The notes below the pieces were generated by a model. The model saw only the letters and a list, made by a program, of their open reading frames with translations. It had not been told where the DNA came from and made no database searches. The translations under genes were made by a program, and so were the position numbers. Below, piece after piece: positions 1-6,590 of a stretch of DNA of 64,000 nt (position 1 is the stretch's first letter; every line of letters begins with the position of its first letter). Source of the DNA: CAZMSD01 sp964568855 (GTDB lineage: Bacteria > CAIWAD01). The stretch spans positions 1 through 64,000 of the forward strand of contig CAZMSD010000011.1 in NCBI GenBank assembly GCA_964568855.1, read 5' to 3'.

Positions 1-258
1 CTCTCCGTAAAGCCTATGAAACCAGTGCTCTAGAGAGTTGTTCATGGTCGACTATCCTAGTGAAGACACAATACCGTGTCAGCCGCATTAATGCCAGCTG
101 AATACCGGATTGAATCATTGCCACAAATGATACTTGGTGGACATGTTCGGCTGAGAAGTACAATCCTCCTGCCTCCCCCTTCGCCGTTCCAATACCTGAA
201 CCGAATCGTCATATTCCATCGTAAAGGAACCGGCTGTTGTACCAGCGTGGAGGAAGCA
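1..258. other. Intergenic region at the window edge
   Basis: I find no supported gene here. Open frames crossing the region lack a ribosome binding site or a recognisable product. It should hold the promoter of the lipoprotein gene at 259, but I cannot name a convincing -35/-10 pair. Confidence 0.5.
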
Positions 259-828
259 ATGCGGCTCCCCTTGGCATCCATCCTGACCTGCTGTATCACC
301 TGTCTGGTGCTGCTGGGCTGCCAGAGCGACGAAACCACCCAGACCACCGGACCCTCCGCGGATACGACCCCCGAGGAGCTGCTGGGAGCCTGGCGCTGGA
401 CCTTCGAGGACACCTATACCGAGACCATGCGACTCAACGACGACGGTTCACTCGAACTCGTCCTGGAGTATCACATCCCCGAGACCTGCTACTACGAACG
501 GATCGAGGAGGGCTGGGGCGCCAACGAGTCCGATTTCTGGACCTGGACCGGCGATACTCTTGACTGGGGCGTCCAGAACGATTCCCTGTGGCTCTCCGAC
601 GGCTTCAGCGAGTGGGCATACGAGGGCCTGGCGCAGATGGCCGACACCAGCACCTGCCACGTTCTTTCGGAAGATCCGGCCGAGGCTTTCATCCTGGGAC
701 TGGTGACGGATGCGAATGGAGAAGCCGTACCGGGAGCCGGAATCACCTTCGATTTCATGCTGGAGGAGCTGGCCTCCGTCGCTTCGCACGACGGACTGCA
801 ACTGTCTGTCGGGAAGGAACTGCGGTAG
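259..828 (+). CDS. Secreted lipoprotein, N-terminal part, ended by an in-frame amber codon
   Basis: The ATG at 259 follows a strong GGAGG at 249-253, which is why I reject the longer upstream frame. The first 21 residues form a lipoprotein signal with a hydrophobic core and a lipobox ending LLGC, so the mature protein is probably lipidated at Cys21. A tryptophan- and acid-rich region follows. From about residue 148 a stretch with ILGLVTDANGEAVPG looks like the start of a carboxypeptidase-regulatory-like beta-sandwich. The frame stops at TAG (826-828) and continues without shift to 1383, where the FlgD-like fold resumes. The two frames look like one gene split by a single stop. Function unknown; cell-envelope location inferred. 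Confidence 0.7.
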   Translation: MRLPLASILTCCITCLVLLGCQSDETTQTTGPSADTTPEELLGAWRWTFEDTYTETMRLNDDGSLELVLEYHIPETCYYERIEEGWGANESDFWTWTGDTLDWGVQNDSLWLSDGFSEWAYEGLAQMADTSTCHVLSEDPAEAFILGLVTDANGEAVPGAGITFDFMLEELASVASHDGLQLSVGKELR

Positions 829-1383
829 GTGGACGATCCCTGGTTCATCGTGAATTTCTCCCTTCCCGCATCCGGCCTGACGGTCCTGCGCGTTTTCGAC
901 TACGAAGGCTGGCAGGTGCGCGAGTGGGAGGAACCGCTCCCGGCGGGTGTCCATGAAGTGGAAATCGACATGGCCGGGCTGCCCGAGGACCTGTATCACG
1001 TAACGCTCTCCCAGAACGACCTGGAGGACCAAACACGGTTCTTCCTGGTGTACGAGGAATACGATCCCGCCGCCCTGCTGGAGCCGGGCTGGTGGCATCA
1101 CCGGTACACCGGCGATGCAGGAACATTCGTCTACGGTCACGAGTCGCAGATCTGCCTGGGCGAGGAACTCTCCATGGCTGTGGATGAAGGCGAGTGGCAG
1201 GACGTCCGGATCACCTACGGCCCCCACGTCTACGTCTCACACCCCGACTACGGCGTGTACTGGGGCGAAGTGGAGATCGTCCCGGGCGAGCACAACAACT
1301 TCCTGTTCGCCATCGGCGAGGGCGGGATGAGCGTGCGGCGTATCACGACCCCCTTGATGTTCCCCGGAAAACGCCGGCGCTGA
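829..1383 (+). CDS. C-terminal continuation of the lipoprotein (FlgD-like fold)
   Basis: This frame continues the 259-828 gene in phase directly after its TAG. It opens with residues resembling a FlgD/Ig-like sorting fold (VNFSLPASG, VLRVFDYEG, then an alternating PAGVHEVEIDMAGLPEDLYHV pattern), although the usual Asn-Pro-Phe motif is absent. About 110 tryptophan- and acid-rich residues follow, unlike classic sorting domains, which end at the fold. A GTG at 829 with AAGGA about 10 nt upstream could allow independent or re-initiated translation. Alternatives are amber readthrough, a recent pseudogene or a base-call error. Without the upstream part it has no export signal. Confidence 0.55.
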   Translation: MDDPWFIVNFSLPASGLTVLRVFDYEGWQVREWEEPLPAGVHEVEIDMAGLPEDLYHVTLSQNDLEDQTRFFLVYEEYDPAALLEPGWWHHRYTGDAGTFVYGHESQICLGEELSMAVDEGEWQDVRITYGPHVYVSHPDYGVYWGEVEIVPGEHNNFLFAIGEGGMSVRRITTPLMFPGKRRR

Positions 1384-1444
1384 GTCCGTGTTCCGTCGAC
1401 TGCCGGCACGGGGATGGCCTGCGTAATACATCGATGAAAGAGCG

Positions 1445-2164
1445 ATGAAGATCAAGGCCGTCATCTTCGACCTGGACAACACCCTGGTGGACTTCATGAA
1501 AATGAAGCGCGAGGCCGTGGAGGCCGCCGCCCGGGCCATGGTGGACTGCGGCCTGGACATGAGCGAAGAGGAGGTGGAGCGGCGCCTGTTCAAGATCTAC
1601 GACGAGGAGGGCATCGAGTACCAGGAGGTGCTGGACCACTTCCTCGAGCAGGAACTGGGACGGGTGGACCATCGCCTGCTGGCCACCGGCGTGGTGGCCT
1701 ACCGCCGGGCGCGCGAGGCGAACATGGTGCCCTACCCGCATGTCCGGATGACGCTGATGGAACTGATCCGCCGGGGCTGCAAGCTGGCGGTGCTCTCCGA
1801 CGCCCCGGCCCGGCAGGCCTGGCTCAGGCTGGCCAGCCTGCGGCTCGAGCACTACTTCAACACCGTGATCACGCACGATGACACGGGCCAGTGGAAGCCG
1901 CACCCCGCGCCCTTCCGCAAGGTCCTCGAGCTGCTCGACCTTAAGCCGGACGAGGTGCTGATGGTGGGCGACTGGCCGGAGCGGGACATCGCCGGCGCGC
2001 GCAATCTCAAAATCCCCACCGCGCTGGCCAAGTACGGCGCCGTCTTCGACATCAGCGATTCCGGCGCCGACTACGTGCTCGAAAGCGTGGACCAGATACT
2101 GCCCCTGCTGAACAGGATCAATGAGGAGCGCGTGGAAGATCCCGCCGGCGGGGGCGCCCCTTGA
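1445..2164 (+). CDS. HAD-superfamily phosphatase
   Basis: The 239-residue protein has the HAD nucleophile motif near its N-terminus (FDLDNTLVD, Asp9 nucleophile, Asp11 acid/base), motif II around LAVLSDAP, a conserved lysine in QWKPHP and motif IV MVGDWPERDIAGA. This is the order of the phosphoglycolate phosphatase-like subfamily with a helical cap, so phosphate-ester hydrolysis in the cytoplasm is expected; the substrate cannot be read from sequence. AAAGAG precedes the ATG. The stop overlaps the TTG of the next gene (TTGA), suggesting coupled translation in an operon with the AcpS-like and NAD(P)HX repair genes. Confidence 0.85.
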   Translation: MKIKAVIFDLDNTLVDFMKMKREAVEAAARAMVDCGLDMSEEEVERRLFKIYDEEGIEYQEVLDHFLEQELGRVDHRLLATGVVAYRRAREANMVPYPHVRMTLMELIRRGCKLAVLSDAPARQAWLRLASLRLEHYFNTVITHDDTGQWKPHPAPFRKVLELLDLKPDEVLMVGDWPERDIAGARNLKIPTALAKYGAVFDISDSGADYVLESVDQILPLLNRINEERVEDPAGGGAP

Positions 2165-2514
2165 TCCTGCACCAGGAATTCGCATCCCGCGAGCTGGGGG
2201 CGCTCGATGAGCGCGACGGCGAGCGCTTCTCATCCGCCGAGAAGCAGTATTTTTCATCCCTGGCGGATCCCCGGCCCTCGATGTGCGCACGCCTCTTGGC
2301 TAAGGAGCTGATTTCCGCCTACCTGAGATCCCGGGGACTCGATCTGCCGGATCGCCTGCTGGAGATCCTGCCGGCGGAGGGTCAGGGAACGACGGGCGTT
2401 CCCACGCTGCGTACGCCCGGCGACCTTCTTCCCGGCGGGCTCGACTTCAGGATCTCGTTGAGTCACAGCCGCGCGCGGGTGGCCGCGCTGTTGATAGTGC
2501 AAGAGAGGGAATAA
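2161..2514 (+). CDS. AcpS-like 4'-phosphopantetheinyl transferase family protein
   Basis: The 117-residue protein resembles holo-ACP synthase in its middle and end: a RFSSAEKQYF segment, RLLAKELISAYLRSRG in place of the usual AAKEA helix, and a terminal ISLSHSRARVAALLIV strand. AcpS transfers phosphopantetheine from CoA to acyl carrier protein. The N-terminal Asp-containing strand (G-x-D-I-V-E-I type) that binds magnesium in known enzymes is not visible, and no start codon upstream would restore it. It may be divergent or impaired. It starts at TTG overlapping the HAD stop and ends TAATG into the next gene. Standing beside nnr agrees with common bacterial acpS-nnr pairing. Confidence 0.55.
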   Translation: MILHQEFASRELGALDERDGERFSSAEKQYFSSLADPRPSMCARLLAKELISAYLRSRGLDLPDRLLEILPAEGQGTTGVPTLRTPGDLLPGGLDFRISLSHSRARVAALLIVQERE

Positions 2515-4127
2515 TGGAACTGCTGCTGTCAGTCGAACAGATGGCCCGCATGGACGGTCTGGCGTCGAGCGAACTCGGCCTGCCCTCGATCTGCCTGATG
2601 GAGAACGCCGGCCGGGGCTGCGCCGAGATCGTGCTGGAGGAAATCGCGCGGCGGGGCGCGCTGCAAACGGCGATCCTCTGCGGCCCGGGCAACAACGGCG
2701 GCGACGGCTACGTGATCGCCCGCAACCTGGTGAACCTGGGCCTGCAGCCCGTAGTGTACTCGCTGTGCCCCGCGTCGAAGCTCAAGGGAGACGCCGCGGT
2801 GAACCGGAGCGTGCTCGAGAACATGGGCTACCAGGTCGAGGAGCTCGTGGAGGGCGATCCGCTGCCGGACTTCCGCGATTTCGACCTGGTGGTGGACGCC
2901 GTGCTCGGCACGGGCATCAAGGGCGCGGCGCGCGGGATGACCGCGAGCCTGATCGCGGCCCTGTCGGATTCCGCTGTGCCGGTGGTCTCCGTGGACATTC
3001 CATCGGGCGTCGAAGGCGACACGGGAAAGATCAGCGGCCCCGCGGTGCTGGCGGATCGCACCGTCACCATGTGCGCCGTCAAGCGCGGCCTGCTGCTGCC
3101 GCCGGGCAGCGACTACGCCGGCGAGATCCATGTGGTGGACATCGGCTATGCCCCCGAGCATTTCGCCGAGGGCGCCGAGTGGACGGTGTATCACGAGGAG
3201 GACGTGCTGGACCTGCTGCCCGGACGCTTTTCCTCCTCGCACAAGGGCAGTTACGGCAAAGTGCTGCTCGTCGCCGGATCGGCGGGCATGGGCGGCGCGG
3301 CCCTGCTGGCCTCGCGCACGGTGATGCGCACCGGCGCGGGAATGGCCCGGCTGGCGGCGCCCGCGGAGCTGGCCGCAACGCTGGCGCCCGCGATGCCCGA
3401 AGTGATGACGCATTGGGTCAAGGGCCCCGCCCGGCTCGAGGAATCGGCGGCCGACGAGCTGCTCGAGGCCTGCGACTGGGCTGACGCGCTGGTGGTGGGC
3501 CCGGGCATGGGGCGCCACGAGAGCACCATGAAGCTCGTGCGCCGGCTGGTCCGCGAATCGCCGCTGCCCGTGGTGCTCGACGCGGACGGGCTCTTCGCCT
3601 TCAACGGCGAGACCGAGCTTTTCAAGGAGCGCAATTCCCCGCTTTGTATCACGCCGCACCACGGCGAGTTCCTGCGCCTGCTGGGCACGGACAAGCAGGT
3701 CTCGCTGCACGCCATGATCGTGCGGGCCTCCGAGCTGGCCACCGACCTGGGCCTTGCGCTGGTGCTCAAGGGCGCGCCCAGCGTGATCCTCGGCCCCGAG
3801 GGTGACGTGATGGTCAACAACACCGGCAACGACGGCCTCTCCACCGCGGGCAGCGGGGACGTGCTGACGGGCATGATCGCGGGGCTGGCGGCCCAGGGTC
3901 TGGAGCTGGACGACGCGGCCGTGGCGGGATGCCATCTCCACGGCCTGGCGGGCGACCTCTGCGCACGCCGCCTGGGACGGCGGAGCATGACCTCCGTCGA
4001 ATTGATGGACTCCGTGCAGGCCGCCTTCCTGGCCCTGGAGCGGCTTGAAGCGAACCCGGCCGGCGAGGACCGGGCCGAAAGCGGGCATGGCTGCAGCTGT
4101 TCCTGCCATGGACACGAGGACCATTGA
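2514..4127 (+). CDS. nnr: Bifunctional NAD(P)HX epimerase / ADP-dependent dehydratase
   Basis: This enzyme repairs hydrated NADH and NADPH. The N-terminal YjeF_N epimerase half (about residues 1-215) shows MENAGRGCAEI, GPGNNGGDGYVIARNL and DIPSGVEGDTG. The C-terminal ribokinase-like dehydratase half (about 225-505) shows KVLLVAGSAGMGGAALLAS, VVGPGMGRHE, VLDADGLFAF, ITPHHGEFLRL and the GNDGLSTAGSGDVLTGMI nucleotide-site motif. The 537-residue length fits the fused form. Unusually, it ends in a Cys/His tail (GCSCSCHGHEDH) outside the domain, a possible metal-binding extension. The start codon overlaps the previous stop (TAATG) and the stop overlaps the next start (TTGA). Confidence 0.95.
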   Translation: MELLLSVEQMARMDGLASSELGLPSICLMENAGRGCAEIVLEEIARRGALQTAILCGPGNNGGDGYVIARNLVNLGLQPVVYSLCPASKLKGDAAVNRSVLENMGYQVEELVEGDPLPDFRDFDLVVDAVLGTGIKGAARGMTASLIAALSDSAVPVVSVDIPSGVEGDTGKISGPAVLADRTVTMCAVKRGLLLPPGSDYAGEIHVVDIGYAPEHFAEGAEWTVYHEEDVLDLLPGRFSSSHKGSYGKVLLVAGSAGMGGAALLASRTVMRTGAGMARLAAPAELAATLAPAMPEVMTHWVKGPARLEESAADELLEACDWADALVVGPGMGRHESTMKLVRRLVRESPLPVVLDADGLFAFNGETELFKERNSPLCITPHHGEFLRLLGTDKQVSLHAMIVRASELATDLGLALVLKGAPSVILGPEGDVMVNNTGNDGLSTAGSGDVLTGMIAGLAAQGLELDDAAVAGCHLHGLAGDLCARRLGRRSMTSVELMDSVQAAFLALERLEANPAGEDRAESGHGCSCSCHGHEDH

Positions 4128-4552
4128 GCTTGGAGACTTCGATCGAGCGGAGGTCCGCGGCGTGGGATTTTCTGCCGCTGGCGATCGTCCTGGGGGTGGT
4201 GTACTGGGGCTCTTCCCTGCCGCCCAGGTCAATGCCGGATTCGCGGATCTTCGAATTCGACAAGCTGCTGCACGTCGCGGAGTACGCGGTGGTGGGACTG
4301 GCGCTGTTCTGGTCCGGCAGACGCCTGGGACCGCTGCGGAGAGGCCGGAAGCCCTTTCCCCGGCTGGGTGGGCGGCTCAAGCTGACCTTGTACATCCTGC
4401 TGGGCGGAGCCTTGTGGGCGTTCAGCGACGAGGTCCACCAGGCCCTGGTGGGCCGGGACTGCAGCCTGGGCGACATGGCGGCCGACGTGCTGGGCCTCGC
4501 CCTGGCGGCGGCCTTAAGCCTCCGGGGAACCTTGCGCAGGCGCAACGAGTAG
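4124..4552 (+). CDS. VanZ-like membrane protein
   Basis: The 142-residue protein carries the VanZ-like signature: an FDKLLHVAEYAVVGLAL segment, then WAFSDEVHQALVGRDCSLGDMAADVLG, with about four hydrophobic segments. The Asp-Glu-x-His-Gln and Arg-x-x-x-x-x-Asp pattern is typical of the family. VanZ proteins are linked to glycopeptide resistance in some Gram-positives; here only membrane location can be inferred. It starts at a TTG overlapping the nnr stop, so it is the last gene of the small operon that begins with the HAD phosphatase. Confidence 0.8.
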   Translation: MSLETSIERRSAAWDFLPLAIVLGVVYWGSSLPPRSMPDSRIFEFDKLLHVAEYAVVGLALFWSGRRLGPLRRGRKPFPRLGGRLKLTLYILLGGALWAFSDEVHQALVGRDCSLGDMAADVLGLALAAALSLRGTLRRRNE

Positions 4553-4748
4553 TGGGGCTTGTTCCTCTTGATCCCCGCCCCGCTGAACGGACCACGACGT
4601 ATCACGGCGACCGTGGAGTCCGTCGCTCCCCGAGAGACAGCCGGACGCCCCGGCGATCACCGGGCGTAAATCGATCATGCTATCATTTGAGGACGCCGCA
4701 TGCGGTGCCGGAATGCACCTGGCGACGCAGGAATTTCAGGAGTTAACC
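4553..4748. other. VanZ-ssb intergenic region
   Basis: About 200 bp with no gene. It contains the only clearly intergenic copy of the dispersed GTATCAC motif (4599-4605) and, at its end, the AGGAG ribosome binding site of ssb. Confidence 0.5.
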
Positions 4749-5195
4749 ATGCTGAACAAGATCATGCTCATCGGACGCCTCGGCCGGGATCCGGAGTTTC
4801 GTACAACGGCAACCGGAATTGCGCTGGCCAAGTTCACGATGGCCACCGATGAGAAACGCCGCGGCGAGGGCGGCGAGCTGCAGACCAATACCGAGTGGCA
4901 CCGCATCGTCATCTGGCGGCGCCAGGCCGAAATCGCCCGCGACTACCTGCACAAAGGCTCGCTGATCTACCTGGAGGGGCGGATCCACTACGACAGTTAC
5001 GAGAACAAGGAAGGCCAGAAGGTCTACACCACGGAGATCACGGCCGACCGGTTCCAGATGCTGGATTCGCGCGGCGACAGCCAGGGTGGGGGAGCCCCGA
5101 GCGGAGCTTCGTCCCGGGCGGGAGCCCAGGAGCCGGTCAAGGAGGGCGGCGAACCGGGGGGCGGCTTCGACCAGGACGACGATCTACCATTCTGA
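4749..5195 (+). CDS. ssb: Single-stranded DNA-binding protein
   Basis: SSB coats single-stranded DNA during replication, repair and recombination and recruits partners through its tail. The 148-residue protein begins MLNKIMLIGRLGRDPE and runs through an OB fold with TEWHRIVIWRRQAE and LIYLEGRIHYDSYENKEGQ. A Gly/Ser-rich linker follows from about residue 105, and the end is the acidic tip DDDLPF that binds partner proteins. I chose the ATG at 4749 because AGGAG lies 8 nt upstream and the protein then starts as in known SSBs; the longer frame from 4677 adds unrelated residues. Confidence 0.96.
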   Translation: MLNKIMLIGRLGRDPEFRTTATGIALAKFTMATDEKRRGEGGELQTNTEWHRIVIWRRQAEIARDYLHKGSLIYLEGRIHYDSYENKEGQKVYTTEITADRFQMLDSRGDSQGGGAPSGASSRAGAQEPVKEGGEPGGGFDQDDDLPF

Positions 5196-5367
5196 TCGAT
5201 CGAATCCCGGAGCGAAGTATTTTCAATGCATCCGGATGATCGATGCAAGAGGCGCGGAATGCCCTGGCGCGACCGCATGGATTCTTCCGGTGAATCAAGC
5301 GCGTGCAATGCGATACCGGACCGCCCTGCGTACTCCGGAAGCGTCTGCCCGATGTTGAACTGAACGA

Positions 5368-6372
5368 TCAATATCCGCCCGCGTAGCGTTGCCGAGGTTC
5401 GGCGGCCTCCAGGTCCTCCAGCAGCTCGCCGATGCGGCGCAGAAGGCTCGTGACCCGCCGCCCGGCCACAGCGCTGATCAGGAAATCGTGCTCCATCTTC
5501 AGCCTGCGGCGCGAGGGCGTGGTGATGTCGCACTTGCTGAGCACCACCAGGCTGGGCCGGCGCATTAATTCCGGCGAGTAGCGCTCCACTTCGGATCGCA
5601 GAGTGGCGAGGTCCCGTCGCGGATCCTCGGCGCTGACGTCCACCAGGTACACCAGCAGGCGGGTCCGCTCCACGTGGCGCAGGAACTGGTGTCCCAGGCC
5701 CTTGCCCGCGTGCGCTCCCTCGATCAGGCCGGGAATGTCCGCCATGGCGAAGGACCTGTACTCCGCCCAGGGCACGATGCCCACGTTGGGCACGAGAGTG
5801 GTGAACGGGTAGTCGGCGATCTTGGGACGGGCCGCCGAAACCACCGAGAGCAGGGTGGATTTTCCTGAGTTGGGCAGACCCACCAGACCCACGTCGGCGA
5901 TGATTTTCAGTTCGAGGTCCAAGGTCCGCTGCAGGGAGGGACCGCCGCCGGTGGCCTTTCGCGGCGCCTGGATCGTGGATGACTTGAAGCGCGTGTTGCC
6001 CTTGCCGCCGTGTCCTCCGTTGAGCAGGATTTCACGCTGGCCCAGCAGCACCACGTCCAGCAGCAGCTCCCCGGTCTCGGCGTCCTTGACCTGGGTGCCC
6101 GGCGGGACCTTGATCACGCAATCCGCCCCGCGCTTTCCGCGCCTGAGCCGGCCCGCGCCCGGCTGCCCGTTTCCTGCGCTGAAGCTGCGCGTCCACTTGA
6201 AATCCAGCAGGTTCATCCGACCCGGATCCACCTCGAAGACCACGTCGCCACCGCGGCCGCCGTCGCCGCCGTCCGGCCCGCCCTTGGGCACGTACTTCTC
6301 CCGGCGGAAGCTGACGCAGCCGGCGCCTCCGCTACCGCTGCTGACCTGGATCTGGACGTGGTCGATGAACAT
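5368..6372 (-). CDS. obg: Obg/CgtA GTPase
   Basis: Obg is an essential ribosome-associated GTPase in large-subunit maturation and stress responses. The N-terminal Obg fold (about residues 1-155) is glycine rich (SSGSGGAGCVSFRREK, GGPDGGDGGRGGDV, NGGHGGKGN). The G domain follows with G1 GLPNSGKSTLL, G2 YPFTTLVPNVG, G3 MADIPGLIEGA and G4 LSKCD. The protein stops shortly after the G domain, so it lacks the C-terminal OCT extension of some Obg proteins. I start at ATG 6372 (MFIDHVQIQV), which has GGGAG upstream and matches the family N-terminus; the frame extends further to 6438. Confidence 0.95.
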   Translation of the reverse strand: MFIDHVQIQVSSGSGGAGCVSFRREKYVPKGGPDGGDGGRGGDVVFEVDPGRMNLLDFKWTRSFSAGNGQPGAGRLRRGKRGADCVIKVPPGTQVKDAETGELLLDVVLLGQREILLNGGHGGKGNTRFKSSTIQAPRKATGGGPSLQRTLDLELKIIADVGLVGLPNSGKSTLLSVVSAARPKIADYPFTTLVPNVGIVPWAEYRSFAMADIPGLIEGAHAGKGLGHQFLRHVERTRLLVYLVDVSAEDPRRDLATLRSEVERYSPELMRRPSLVVLSKCDITTPSRRRLKMEHDFLISAVAGRRVTSLLRRIGELLEDLEAAEPRQRYAGGY

Positions 6373-6465
6373 GGGCGCTCCCGGGATTCCAGCCTGCAGT
6401 TCCATCGCTGAACTCAACAGAGGCCGAATTCGGTTCAATACAATAAGCCTGTTCCGCGGAAAAAA

Positions 6466-6489
6466 CCCCCGGCTGCTGCCAGCCGGGGG
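6466..6489 (-). terminator. Rho-independent terminator
   Basis: A perfect 10-bp stem (CCCCCGGCTG with CAGCCGGGGG) around a CTGC loop is followed on the minus strand by a six-T run at 6465-6460. It ends transcription of the secreted protein at 6591-8990 before obg. Confidence 0.9.
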
Positions 6490-6590
6490 ATGATTATGCC
6501 TTCAGGCTGTTGATACGGTGCGACAAACCCGCTGAATCACCGGATCAGCGGTCCGCCGTGGCGGATCCGCTGCATCCACTTCAGAAGGCT

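Noticed and set aside
2529..4232. 567-codon minus-strand open frame
   Set aside because: It is the antisense shadow of nnr, which has complete motifs and gene overlaps on both sides.
4677..4748. Upstream start for SSB at 4677
   Set aside because: The extra residues do not match SSB, and the AGGAG is placed for ATG 4749.
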